DNA of 14,493 bases from UBA1413 sp964349885 (GTDB taxonomy: Bacteria > Bacteroidota > Bacteroidia > Bacteroidales > Prolixibacteraceae). The translations under genes were made by a program, and so were the position numbers. Shown piece by piece: positions 7,291 through 14,493 of this stretch. Under the pieces are notes generated by a model. The model worked only from the letters and a program-made list of their open reading frames with translations, ran no database searches and had not been told where the DNA came from. Numbering within the stretch: the first letter of the stretch is position 1; each line of letters opens with the position of its first letter. The DNA lies in contig CAYGIQ010000061.1 in assembly GCA_964349885.1 (NCBI GenBank), positions 1 to 14,493 on the forward strand. The letters are read 5' to 3'.

Positions 7291-8679
7291 TTATTCTCTA
7301 GAGGATTGTTTTCTAAATTCCCCCTTTCTAAGCCGGCCAAAGTAAATGGCCGACTCCCTGCGAACATGTGGCGATAGCAGGATGGTTGAGATAATGGTGG
7401 GAATTGCCATCAGCGCGAAGGCAATATCTACCAGCGAAACAATGACATTTAGTTGCGATACAGCACCCACCATTATCATGGCTATAAAGAAATAGTTGTA
7501 CCAGTGCTGGTAACGCACGCCCGCCACAAAACCCAGACATTTGGCTCCATAATAGGGAAAAGCAAAAAGTGTTGAGAGTGCGAAGAACGTTACGCACAGG
7601 GTGAGCAGATATTTACCGATTGTTGGATAGGTCGATTCAAAGGCATGCGTGGTTATGGTAATTCCATCGTATCCGGTTTCATGCCATACGCCTGTTATAA
7701 TAATGGCAAGCGCTGTTAGCGTGCATATGATAATGGTGTCGATGATGGGCCCCAACATGGCTACCAAGCCTTCGCGGATGGGTTCGTCGGTTTTTGCTGC
7801 ACCATGGGCCATAGGAGCGGTTCCCAATCCTGCCTCGTTCGAAAAGGCAGCTCTGCGAACGCCAGTAACAATTACAGCCCCAACTGCACCCCCCAATACA
7901 GCATTGCCCGTAAACGCATCGTAAACAATTAATTTCAAAGAGGGGATAATCTCGGAAGGATTTGCAAACACTATTCCGAGAACCGCCAGCATATAGATAA
8001 CGACCATTATAGGAACCAACCTTCCGGTAACCCTTCCAATTCTTTTGATTCCACCAACTACGACCAAAGCCACAAGGGTGGCAATAAGCATACCTGTAAG
8101 CAAATCAGTTGCAAATGATACGTTAACATTGTTGGGAACCAGTATGGCGTCGCGGATAATTTGTGTCAGCTGATTGGCCTGAAAAAGGGGAGAAACCCCC
8201 ACCATTCCCACGATCGAGAAAAAGAGGGCCATTGGCATCCATTTGCGTCCCAATCCTTCTCTGATGTAGTACATAGGACCTCCCTGTAACTCCCCTCCAT
8301 TGTCGTATCCCCTAAACATTACTGCCAGTGTGCATTCAAAATATTTTGTACTAACACCCACCAATGCCGAAATCCACATCCAGAAGATAGCCCCCGGTCC
8401 CCCCATGGTAATAGCAATGGCTACTCCACTGATATTTCCCATTCCAACTGTGCCGGCAAGGGCAGTCGATAGGGTTTGATAGTGACTGAGTTGTCCTTTT
8501 TCTTCTGGCCTGTCGAACTTTCCGGTAAGGATGGAAATTGCATGGCCGACATAGCGTACAGGTGCTAACCGAGAATATATCAGGAAATAGAGACCGCCGC
8601 CAAGCAACAGCACCAACATTGGGACACCCCAAATTTGGTTAGCAGCCTCTATAATCAGTGCTCCTGCAGCTTCAAGCAT
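7291..8679 (-). CDS. Sodium:amino-acid (alanine/glycine) symporter, AGCS family
   Basis: 462-residue inner-membrane carrier that imports alanine, glycine or similar small neutral amino acids with Na+. The length is typical of the AGCS (AlsT/DagA) family. The family signature GGPGAIFWMWISALVG lies at 93-108, directly after GTVGMGNISG (76-85), and a second conserved stretch SNEAGLGTAPMAHGAAK occurs in the middle of the protein. Many hydrophobic membrane segments are visible (for example 19-35, and the IVVIYMLAVLGIVFA-like and TIIICTLTALAIIITG regions). The C-terminus is basic and probably cytoplasmic. The ATG at 8679 gives the standard N-terminus (IWGVPMLVLLLGGGLYF). It is the last gene of a three-gene unit, 7 bases after the phosphatase-fold gene, so its expression is probably tied to the two secreted hydrolases. 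The exact substrate cannot be read from the sequence. Confidence 0.95.
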   Translation of the reverse strand: MLEAAGALIIEAANQIWGVPMLVLLLGGGLYFLIYSRLAPVRYVGHAISILTGKFDRPEEKGQLSHYQTLSTALAGTVGMGNISGVAIAITMGGPGAIFWMWISALVGVSTKYFECTLAVMFRGYDNGGELQGGPMYYIREGLGRKWMPMALFFSIVGMVGVSPLFQANQLTQIIRDAILVPNNVNVSFATDLLTGMLIATLVALVVVGGIKRIGRVTGRLVPIMVVIYMLAVLGIVFANPSEIIPSLKLIVYDAFTGNAVLGGAVGAVIVTGVRRAAFSNEAGLGTAPMAHGAAKTDEPIREGLVAMLGPIIDTIIICTLTALAIIITGVWHETGYDGITITTHAFESTYPTIGKYLLTLCVTFFALSTLFAFPYYGAKCLGFVAGVRYQHWYNYFFIAMIMVGAVSQLNVIVSLVDIAFALMAIPTIISTILLSPHVRRESAIYFGRLRKGEFRKQSSRE

Positions 8680-8686
8680 TGCTGTA

Positions 8687-9517
8687 TCAGAAAGTAACCG
8701 TTACGAGAACCGGCAAGTGGTCGGAAGGCCATCGGTTTTCCCATGCATCGGTAAGGGCACCATATCGATGCACTTTTACCTGACTGTTTACAAAGACATA
8801 ATCGATGCGGTTGTCGAGCGGATGGTTGCGTCTAAAGCCGTTAAAGGTACCAACGGGTCCGTAAGGAGGAATCTGGGTTACTTCGAAGGCGTCGTTCATT
8901 TTCTGCTTCATCAATTGCACCGGAATCGTTTCGGGAGTAAGGTTAAAGTCACCTGTAAGAATTACCGGAATTGATGTGTTGCCACTTAATTCTACGATTT
9001 TGGTATGGATGAGGAGCGCCGATTCGGCACGGGCAGTTTGCCCTATATGATCGAAGTGGGTGTTGTAAAGAAAAAACTCCTTGCCATTGTCTTTGCGCTT
9101 AAACTTTCCCCAGCTACAGATTCGTGGTAAGGATGCATCCCACCCTTTGGAGGGAACAGCGGGGGTTTCCGACAACCAGAACTGGCCACTTTCGAGCAAT
9201 GTAAAAGCAGACGTATTATAGAAAATGGGAGAGAATTCACCTCCTTGTATTCCATCGTCGCGCCCGGTTCCCAGCCATGCAAATTCCGGCATCGCTTGGG
9301 CAATATCGAGAATCTGACCATGAAGGGCTTCTTGAAGTCCAAATATGTCTGCTTGATGAAATCGGAGCAATGAGGTTACCATCTCTATGCGGTTCGGCCA
9401 GGCATTGACACTGTCGCGGGGATTGTTGAAGCGTATGTTGTAACTTATTATGTTTAAAGGTTGTGCAAGGCTGGAGAGCGATGCCACCATCAGGAATAAA
9501 ATAAGCAGCTTTTTCAT
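8687..9517 (-). CDS. Secreted endonuclease/exonuclease/phosphatase-fold hydrolase
   Basis: 276 residues from the ATG at 9517. This start gives a clean signal peptide, MKKLLILFLMVASLSSLAQ, whereas starting at 9568 would add 17 residues ahead of it; it also makes a 4-base ATGA overlap with the upstream gene. The mature protein is a metal-dependent phosphodiesterase/phosphatase of the EEP (DNase I-like) superfamily, exported to the periplasm or beyond. The catalytic set is complete: N27 in SYNIR, E63 in GLQEA, H154 in NTHFDH, D190 and N192 in TGDFNL, and D266-H267 in PSDHLP. Members cleave nucleic acids, phosphoinositides, sphingomyelin or other phosphoesters, and nothing here shows which. It sits between a secreted alpha/beta hydrolase and a symporter, suggesting scavenging of an extracellular substrate (inference). 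Confidence 0.93.
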   Translation of the reverse strand: MKKLLILFLMVASLSSLAQPLNIISYNIRFNNPRDSVNAWPNRIEMVTSLLRFHQADIFGLQEALHGQILDIAQAMPEFAWLGTGRDDGIQGGEFSPIFYNTSAFTLLESGQFWLSETPAVPSKGWDASLPRICSWGKFKRKDNGKEFFLYNTHFDHIGQTARAESALLIHTKIVELSGNTSIPVILTGDFNLTPETIPVQLMKQKMNDAFEVTQIPPYGPVGTFNGFRRNHPLDNRIDYVFVNSQVKVHRYGALTDAWENRWPSDHLPVLVTVTF

Positions 9518-10506
9518 TGGGATATAGTATTGTAAGGTTTGCAAAATACAAATTGACCAAATGCACAATCAGAATCATCGCCGGCTATCAGAGTATGCCT
9601 AATATCACCACCTTTCTGGATTACGTATTCGTAGCAAAATTGAGCAATGGTATCAAAATATTGAGTAAGGGGAGTGCCTGCCAACTCATGGCCACCTCCA
9701 CAGGTGGTATGCAGCCAGTGCGGAGTGCCAAAATCTTTAAGCCTGCTGGAAATGGAAAGCGAACCATGCAGCATTAAATGACCGGGTTTATCGGGAGCGC
9801 AGTGATGATGTGAAGCAGTTGCAAAGGGTACCAGATTATCGCAGGTGCCATGGAACATTAAAGTTGGCACAGCACTTTCTGAAGTAATCTGGCTAAGATC
9901 TGTTATGGCACCAGCCAGCCCGATCAATCCGGCAATCTTGAAAGGTCTATCTTTCTGGTCGGCTACGAAATTTCCGTAAGCCATCATCAAAATGGCCTCA
10001 GCCCCAGCACTGCTTCCGGCTAGAATGACCTTCTCCATATCCAATCTCCAGTCCGAGGCTTTGTTTTGAAGGTAGTAGAGGGCATCGTTTATGTCTTCGA
10101 CGGATGCGGTAAAGGTTTCAATTTTTTCGGTAGCCGGGCATTCACAACCAAATCCGGTAGGTTCATTTTTTCTCAGCAACCGATAACTTATTGAACCAAC
10201 TGCATAGCCATAGCTGGTAAGTTTTTGGGCAAAGGTTACTATTTCGTTGCTGGCTCGAGAACCCGAACTGAACCCCCCTCCATGCACAAACAGTACCAAA
10301 GGTCTTACTCTGTCTTCCTCATCAACAGGTGCATATAGGTCAACAAATAAGGTATCGGTGCCTTTAATTGCGTAGGGAAAACTTGCAGTGATGGATTGCT
10401 CGAATACGGGAGACCTAAATCTTGCTTTTTCATCAGCTACAGCAGTGCTTACTCCTGTGAGGAGTATAAAAAGCATAATCAGATAAACCGAAAACCGGTT
10501 GGTCAT
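9514..10506 (-). CDS. Secreted alpha/beta hydrolase (esterase/lipase-like)
   Basis: 330 residues. An N-terminal signal peptide has a hydrophobic core at about 8-20 and a likely cleavage after AVA (22-24). The fold is an alpha/beta hydrolase of the carboxylesterase or dienelactone-hydrolase-like kind: oxyanion-hole motif HGGGF at 75-79, nucleophile elbow GSSAG with Ser166, probable acid Asp223 in HGTCDNLVPF, and probable base His273 in GGGHELAG. The triad appears complete, so it should be an active serine hydrolase, perhaps an acyl-ester or peptide esterase; the substrate is unknown. Several cysteines (121, 123, 222, 236, 269) could form disulfides in the periplasm. Its stop overlaps the next gene's start by 4 bases (ATGA), which implies translational coupling. 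It is the first gene of the unit; no clear promoter was found in the 65 bases between it and the hairpin at 10572. Confidence 0.9.
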   Translation of the reverse strand: MTNRFSVYLIMLFILLTGVSTAVADEKARFRSPVFEQSITASFPYAIKGTDTLFVDLYAPVDEEDRVRPLVLFVHGGGFSSGSRASNEIVTFAQKLTSYGYAVGSISYRLLRKNEPTGFGCECPATEKIETFTASVEDINDALYYLQNKASDWRLDMEKVILAGSSAGAEAILMMAYGNFVADQKDRPFKIAGLIGLAGAITDLSQITSESAVPTLMFHGTCDNLVPFATASHHHCAPDKPGHLMLHGSLSISSRLKDFGTPHWLHTTCGGGHELAGTPLTQYFDTIAQFCYEYVIQKGGDIRHTLIAGDDSDCAFGQFVFCKPYNTISQ

Positions 10507-10571
10507 GATGTATTAATTTCTTTGAAATGCTCCGTGAGCAATGAATTAATTAGAGCGAAGGCCCTAAAATA

Positions 10572-10605
10572 GTAAAAATCCGGTAGCATAGCACCGGACT
10601 TTTAC
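10572..10605 (-). terminator. Intrinsic terminator of the hydCBA operon
   Basis: The arms 10572-10584 and 10593-10605 form a 13-bp stem with one mismatch around an 8-base loop. On the minus strand the second arm ends in TTTTTAC, followed by TATTTTAG. It lies 45 bases after the hydA stop codon. A smaller palindrome (TTAAGT/ACTTAA, 10638-10654) overlaps the hydA stop. Confidence 0.75.
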
Positions 10606-10650
10606 ATCCATAGGTTTGGTCCTTCAGGTTCTGGGGCTTAAGTGGGCAAC

Positions 10651-12444
10651 TTAAAAGCGTTGTCTAGGTGTGTATTTTGTGTGCAAAAGCTTGTGCGAAA
10701 GATCGCTAAGCGGTTCTTTAAGAAAATCGTGGTAGAGTTTCTTAACTTCCGGGTTTTCGTGCGATTTGCGCAACTTCATCTGGGTATCCTCGGCATAGAT
10801 CGCCTCGGTCCGTTTTTTGCGAATTTCGGGACTGGTAGGAATGGGCTGGCCACCGCCACCAAGACAACCACCCGGACATGCCATGATTTCGATGAAGTGG
10901 TATTCTTTCTTGCCACTTTTAACAGCATCCATCACTCTTTTGGCGTTTACCAGTCCGTGGGCAATCGCGCATTTGAGCTCTACTCCGTCGAGAAATGCCC
11001 AAGCGGGCAGTGGGTCTGATATTTTTATGGTTGCTTCCTTTACTCCTTCCATTCCTCTTACGGCCATTATGTCGAGGTTTTTAAAGGGAACCTCCCTGCC
11101 GGTAACCAGTTCGTAGGCAGTTCTTAAAGCTGCTTCCATTACGCCGCCTGTAGCTCCAAAAATTACACCTGCACCGGTCGATTCTCCCATTAGTCGATCG
11201 TACTTGGCTTCCTCGAGTGCTTTAAAATTGATGCCAGCCTGTTTGATCATAATGGCCAATTCTCGTGTAGTAAGCACATAATCAACATCCCTGTAACCAC
11301 TGTCGAACATCTCGGGTCGGTTGGCTTCAAATTTTTTAGCCGTGCAAGGCATAATGGAAACCGATACTATTTTGTCTGGTTCCAGATTTCTCGCCTTTGC
11401 GTAGTAGGTTTTTACCAGTGCTCCAAACATCTGTTGCGGCGATTTGCAGGTCGACAGATTGTCGAGGTACTCTGGATAGAGGTGTTCGATGTATTTTATC
11501 CAACCAGGTGAGCAGGAGGTGGCCATGGGGAGTTTCACGTTCGGGTCGTGATCTACAAGTGCCTTTTTTAGGCGGGTAAGCAGTTCTGTTCCTTCTTCCA
11601 TAATGGTGAGGTCGGCGGTAAAGTCGGTATCGAGCACCGAGTCAAAGCCAAGGCGTTTCAATGCGGCTACCATTCGGCCGGTTGCCCGTGAACCAGGTTC
11701 AAAGCCCAGCTCTTCTCCCAATCCAATTCTGACAGCGGGAGCAGTTTGAACAACTACATGTTTGTTGGGATTGGCAATGGCTTCCCAAACTTCCTCGATG
11801 TAATTTTTTTCTACCAGTGCTCCGGTCGGACAATGGTTAATGCACTGTCCGCAATTGGTGCACACCACAGCGCTCATCGATTTCTCCATGAAAGTACTGA
11901 TCTTCATATGGTCTCCCTTATAGGCCACGGTCAGGGCATTTACCCCCTGAAGTTCGGCACAGGTTCGAACACAGCGTTGGCAGCGAATGCATTTGCTGTC
12001 GTCCTTTATGATGGAGGGAGAGAACATATCGATGGTGTAGGATTTATAGGGTACCAATTCTATAAAATCCTGGGTCATAATTTTGTATTCCGAAGCCAGC
12101 TCCTGAAGTTCGCAGTTTCCATTGCGGTAACATTTGGTACAGTCGGCATTGTGCTCCGAGAGGAGCAGTTCAATAATATGTTTTCTGGAGTTTCTGACTT
12201 TCAGACTATTGGTCATAATCTCCATGCCTTCTTCTATGGGTGTGGCGCAGGCAGCCGACAGCCGTTTTTGTCCGGCTACTTCAATAACACAAACCCTGCA
12301 ATTGCCGGCAACACAAAGGTCTTTGTGATAGCATAAGGTTGGAATAATTATGCCATTATCGCTGGCAGCATCCAAGATGGTTGTCCCTGGATCGACCTTG
12401 GCCGGAAATCCGTTGATGGTAATATTTAATTTTTTCTGAGTCAT
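10651..12444 (-). CDS. hydA: [FeFe] hydrogenase catalytic subunit of a NAD(H)-linked complex, HydA
   Basis: 597 residues, cytoplasmic; catalyses reversible H2 formation at the H-cluster. The N-terminal part carries a 2Fe-2S domain (C38, C49, C52, C66), a His-ligated 4Fe-4S motif (H98, C102, C105, C111) and two 4Fe-4S motifs (C152, C155, C158, C162; C195, C198, C201, C205), the same layout as clostridial CpI. The H domain has L1 TSCSPGW (309-315), L2 MPCTAKKFE (C367) and L3 EIMACPGGCLGGGGQP (C523, C527). The C-terminus has the small-subunit-like tail ending KLLHTKYTPRQRF, with no further Fe-S domain. In L1 the second cysteine of the usual TSCCP is Ser312 (codon TCA). It is the last gene of the hydC-hydB-hydA unit, 17 bases after hydB. 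The partners HydB and HydC mark it as the NAD-dependent trimeric class rather than a stand-alone enzyme. The maturation genes hydEFG are not in this window. Confidence 0.96.
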   Translation of the reverse strand: MTQKKLNITINGFPAKVDPGTTILDAASDNGIIIPTLCYHKDLCVAGNCRVCVIEVAGQKRLSAACATPIEEGMEIMTNSLKVRNSRKHIIELLLSEHNADCTKCYRNGNCELQELASEYKIMTQDFIELVPYKSYTIDMFSPSIIKDDSKCIRCQRCVRTCAELQGVNALTVAYKGDHMKISTFMEKSMSAVVCTNCGQCINHCPTGALVEKNYIEEVWEAIANPNKHVVVQTAPAVRIGLGEELGFEPGSRATGRMVAALKRLGFDSVLDTDFTADLTIMEEGTELLTRLKKALVDHDPNVKLPMATSCSPGWIKYIEHLYPEYLDNLSTCKSPQQMFGALVKTYYAKARNLEPDKIVSVSIMPCTAKKFEANRPEMFDSGYRDVDYVLTTRELAIMIKQAGINFKALEEAKYDRLMGESTGAGVIFGATGGVMEAALRTAYELVTGREVPFKNLDIMAVRGMEGVKEATIKISDPLPAWAFLDGVELKCAIAHGLVNAKRVMDAVKSGKKEYHFIEIMACPGGCLGGGGQPIPTSPEIRKKRTEAIYAEDTQMKLRKSHENPEVKKLYHDFLKEPLSDLSHKLLHTKYTPRQRF

Positions 12445-12461
12445 GGGTGTAGGTCTAAAAA

Positions 12462-13646
12462 TTAGTAAATCATCTCTTCCCTAAAGTTCTCTACGATCGA
12501 GGAGAAGGAATTGGCAACCGATTGTCCAAGTCCGCATTTGGCGGTTAGCTGCATGGTTTCTGTAAGCCTGAGCAGCTTGTCGAGGTAACTGGCCGGCTTT
12601 TCGGCTCGTTTAACCGCTTTAATACCGATCAATAGTTGCTGACACCCTACCCTGCACGGCGTACATTGCCCGCACGACTCTTCCCTGAAAAATTCAAGGT
12701 AGTTATCGAGAACGTTGTACATAGAACGGGAGCTGTTGAAGAGCATCATAGAACCTCCTGTTGGCAGTGAAATTCCGGTAAGTTTCCCTTGGTATCCAAT
12801 GGCCGTATCGGCAAACTTTTTCCGGGGAACTAGAAACCCCGAGGCTCCGCCTACCTGAACAGATTTTGTATCTCCATCGCCAAATTCATAAACAAAGTCC
12901 TGCAAGCTCATGCCGAGTTCCAGTTCATAAATTCCAGGTTTTGGGGTATCTCCCGATACCGAGAAAAGCTTGGTGCCGCGCGAGTATTGTACGCCTAGGT
13001 CGTAGAATTTTTTGGCACCATATTTAAAGATGGTAAAAGTGTGGGCCAGTGTTTCAACATTGTTGATTACTGTTGGCTGTCCCATGTATCCGTAAGTAGT
13101 AGGGTAGGGCGGCTTATTACGTGGTTCACCACGCTTACCTTCCATCGATTCGAAGAGAGCTGTCTCCTCACCACAAATGTAGGCACCGCTGCCCATAAAG
13201 ACTTTTATACTGAAGTTGAGATTGATTTGTTTGCAGTAGTATTCAAACTCTTCAATAACCTTTTCAAGTTCCTGCCGCAGAAACCAATATTCGTTGCGTA
13301 AGTATATGATGCCTTCACTGGCCCCGATTACATGCGCGCATGCCACCATTGCGGTTAACACTTTATAGGGTACGCGTTGCAAAATCTCGCGGTCTTTAAA
13401 GGTTCCTGGTTCGCCCTCATCTGCATTGCAGATAACATATTTTTTTGCCGATTTGGCTTCTGAGGCAACCTTCCACTTTAACCCAGTTGGAAATCCTGCG
13501 CCACCCCGGCCTTTTAGTTCGGAGCTTATGAGTTCATTGATCAGTTCTGAAGGAGATTGGCTGATGATTTTCCCGAGTACCTCCTCCCAGTCATTTTCGT
13601 TCTTAAAAATAAAGTCTACTCGTTTAAGCTGATATGCTGTTGTCAT
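12462..13646 (-). CDS. hydB: NADH-binding flavoprotein subunit of the [FeFe] hydrogenase, HydB (short, NuoF-like)
   Basis: 394 residues. Homologue of NuoF of complex I; binds FMN and NADH and passes electrons to HydA and HydC. Visible motifs are GRGGAGFPTGLKW (46-58), NADEGEPGT (74-82), GAYICGEETAL (from 154) and the 4Fe-4S motif C325-x2-C328-x2-C331 with C371 in KCGLGQ. The protein starts directly with the NuoF core and stops soon after the 4Fe-4S domain. Classical bifurcating HydB proteins (about 600 residues, as in Thermotoga) add an N-terminal thioredoxin-like 2Fe-2S domain and a C-terminal two-4Fe-4S ferredoxin domain; both are absent here. The stop codon lies 17 bases before hydA, leaving no room for a lost C-terminal part, and the 17-base gap after hydC leaves none for an N-terminal one. 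This suggests a simpler NADH:H2 enzyme (inference). Confidence 0.95.
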   Translation of the reverse strand: MTTAYQLKRVDFIFKNENDWEEVLGKIISQSPSELINELISSELKGRGGAGFPTGLKWKVASEAKSAKKYVICNADEGEPGTFKDREILQRVPYKVLTAMVACAHVIGASEGIIYLRNEYWFLRQELEKVIEEFEYYCKQINLNFSIKVFMGSGAYICGEETALFESMEGKRGEPRNKPPYPTTYGYMGQPTVINNVETLAHTFTIFKYGAKKFYDLGVQYSRGTKLFSVSGDTPKPGIYELELGMSLQDFVYEFGDGDTKSVQVGGASGFLVPRKKFADTAIGYQGKLTGISLPTGGSMMLFNSSRSMYNVLDNYLEFFREESCGQCTPCRVGCQQLLIGIKAVKRAEKPASYLDKLLRLTETMQLTAKCGLGQSVANSFSSIVENFREEMIY

Positions 13647-13663
13647 AATAATCGATTTAAAGG

Positions 13664-14128
13664 TTATTTGCCCATGTAACTGGAAAGTACCTCTCGTACC
13701 TTTTCAGGAGTTAGGTCGGTAAAAACATCGTGGTTTATGAGCATTGCCGGAGCTTTATGGCATAGCCCCAGACAGTTGGTTTCGACCAGCGAGAACATAT
13801 TATCGTTGGTGGTTTCTCCAACCTTAATTTTTAACATATCCTCGATTGAAAAGAGGACCTGATTTTTACCCTTCATGGCACAACTAATGGTTTTGCATAT
13901 CCGAATAATATTCTTGCCCATCTTTTTTACTTCCAGAAAGGAGTAAAATGTGGCGGTGCCATATACTTCGGCAGCCGGCAAATCCATCTCCCTTGCAATT
14001 TCAATCATAGAAGCCTCCGAAAGGTAGCGCTCCTGTTCCACCACACCTTGCATTACAGGAAGCAGGTGCTCTCTGTTGCGGCCATGCTGGTCGCACAGAT
14101 TACGTATCAAATCTTGAAGTGGACTCAT
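13664..14128 (-). CDS. hydC: Thioredoxin-like 2Fe-2S subunit of the [FeFe] hydrogenase, HydC (NuoE-like)
   Basis: 154 residues, the usual length of NuoE/HydC proteins. The N-terminal helical part (about 1-70, including VYGTATFYSFL) leads into a thioredoxin-like ferredoxin domain with 2Fe-2S ligands C78 and C83 (CKTISC) and C119 and C123 (CLGLC). It works with the HydB flavoprotein in exchanging electrons with NAD(H). It is the first gene of the hydC-hydB-hydA operon. A Rex-like palindrome (14136-14153) lies 7 bases before its ATG. The family assignment is clear; its exact electron-transfer role in this short-HydB complex is inferred. Confidence 0.94.
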   Translation of the reverse strand: MSPLQDLIRNLCDQHGRNREHLLPVMQGVVEQERYLSEASMIEIAREMDLPAAEVYGTATFYSFLEVKKMGKNIIRICKTISCAMKGKNQVLFSIEDMLKIKVGETTNDNMFSLVETNCLGLCHKAPAMLINHDVFTDLTPEKVREVLSSYMGK

Positions 14129-14135
14129 AGAGTAG

Positions 14136-14153
14136 TTGTTATAAGGTTTACAA
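14136..14153. promoter_or_regulatory. Possible Rex (redox repressor) operator upstream of hydC
   Basis: The 18-base site TTGTTATAAGGTTTACAA matches the general Rex operator pattern TTGTGAA-N4-TTCACAA at 11 of 14 defined positions, with both outer TTGT and ACAA intact. It is next to the start of an NADH-linked hydrogenase operon, a typical Rex target in other anaerobes. The site was found by eye, AT-rich DNA gives chance matches, and no rex gene is in the window. Confidence 0.3.
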
Positions 14154-14342
14154 TTGGTTTTATTGGTTTCAAAAGGTTCTTGCAGTTCAACTGGAAACAG
14201 TCTTTTTCTAGAAACTGGTTACACTATAAAATTAAGAGAATGAGGCTTTTTAAAACCTAACGAATCTCTTGTTGTGTTCTGTTTAAGAGCATGTTTAATG
14301 CATTACCTCAGAGTTTTCAGGGATTTGCCGACCCTTTTGCCG

Positions 14343-14370
14343 GCTGTGTGTGGCTTTCACACAGCTTTTT
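14343..14370 (+). terminator. Terminator-like hairpin on the + strand with no evident upstream gene
   Basis: A perfect 8-bp stem, GCTGTGTG (14343-14350) and CACACAGC (14358-14365), with a 7-base loop is followed by TTTTT on the + strand. No + strand gene precedes it within the window (hydC is on the other strand). On the minus strand it is not followed by a T run. Confidence 0.5.
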
Positions 14371-14493
14371 GAGCCGATTTGGTTCCGTTGAATTGGATTT
14401 GCCCTGCCAAGGGGATGCAGACTTATCCTAATGGCTGATTTGGTCTTTGATTTAACCTTAAGTTAATATTGGGGAAATGAAGTAGGTCTGATT

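Larger units (their letters stand above)
14129..14493. other. Intergenic region upstream of the hyd operon
   Basis: These 365 bases to the window edge should contain the hydCBA promoter. I see a Rex-like palindrome (14136-14153) and the + strand hairpin (14343-14370). There is also a weak + strand promoter-like pair, TTTG at 14439-14442 and TAATATTG at 14464-14471 with 21 bases between, which could serve a gene beyond the window. No convincing -7/-33 pair was found for hydC, and no tRNA or recognised ncRNA. Confidence 0.5.

Noticed and set aside
9518..9568. An upstream ATG extending the phosphatase-fold protein by 17 residues.
   Set aside because: The extension would bury the signal peptide and sits inside the hydrolase gene; the ATG at 9517 gives a normal signal peptide and an ATGA overlap.
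14291..14431. A 46-codon ATG-to-TAA reading frame on the + strand upstream of hydC.
   Set aside because: It has no ribosome-binding or promoter evidence, contains the terminator-like hairpin, and resembles no family I know; an open frame of this length is expected by chance.
1..14493. A search by eye for CRISPR repeats, toxin-antitoxin pairs, transposases, integrases and defence islands.
   Set aside because: None were seen; apart from the ATPase, the genes are ordinary metabolic or housekeeping families, and a single AAA/DUF4143-like ATPase without partners does not make a defence system.

Overview
The window looks like chromosomal DNA of an anaerobic, fermentative member of the Bacteroidota (probably Bacteroidales or a close relative). 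The reasons are a Rho factor with a long hydrophilic N-terminal insertion, a Bacteroidota-type AAA ATPase ending in the 'GNKIPLWLFGFLY' tail, starts without Shine-Dalgarno sequences, and an anaerobic enzyme set (pyruvate:ferredoxin oxidoreductase and an [FeFe] hydrogenase). No rRNA, tRNA, CRISPR array, insertion sequence or phage gene was seen.

Left part (+ strand, 1-7200): rho is followed by a strong intrinsic terminator. An AT-rich gap with a pair of imperfect direct repeats comes next, then a P-loop ATPase that probably starts at TTG and has lost several residues I recall as conserved in its family. The single-subunit pyruvate:ferredoxin oxidoreductase nifJ follows and ends at a long hairpin that can serve as terminator from both sides.

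Middle (- strand, 7291-10506): a tight three-gene unit is read right to left: a secreted alpha/beta hydrolase, a secreted endonuclease/exonuclease/phosphatase-fold enzyme (4-base ATGA overlap with the hydrolase), and a sodium:amino-acid symporter (7-base gap). The spacing suggests co-expression; the substrate is unknown.

Right part (- strand, 10572-14128): hydC-hydB-hydA, an NAD(H)-linked trimeric [FeFe] hydrogenase with 17-base gaps, closed by its own terminator. HydB has only the NuoF-like core and HydA has no extra C-terminal Fe-S domain, which fits a ferredoxin-independent NADH hydrogenase better than a classical bifurcating one. The HydA L1 motif reads TSCSPGW instead of TSCCPGW. A Rex-like palindrome lies just upstream of hydC. 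The last 365 bases hold no convincing gene but contain a terminator-like hairpin on the + strand.

Together, NifJ would oxidise pyruvate to acetyl-CoA and reduced ferredoxin/flavodoxin, and Hyd would discharge NADH electrons as H2, giving a fermentative redox-balancing neighbourhood. I found no clear new multi-gene system. The best leads are the altered ATPase, the reduced hydrogenase architecture with its variant L1 motif, and the unexplained elements in the two large intergenic regions.
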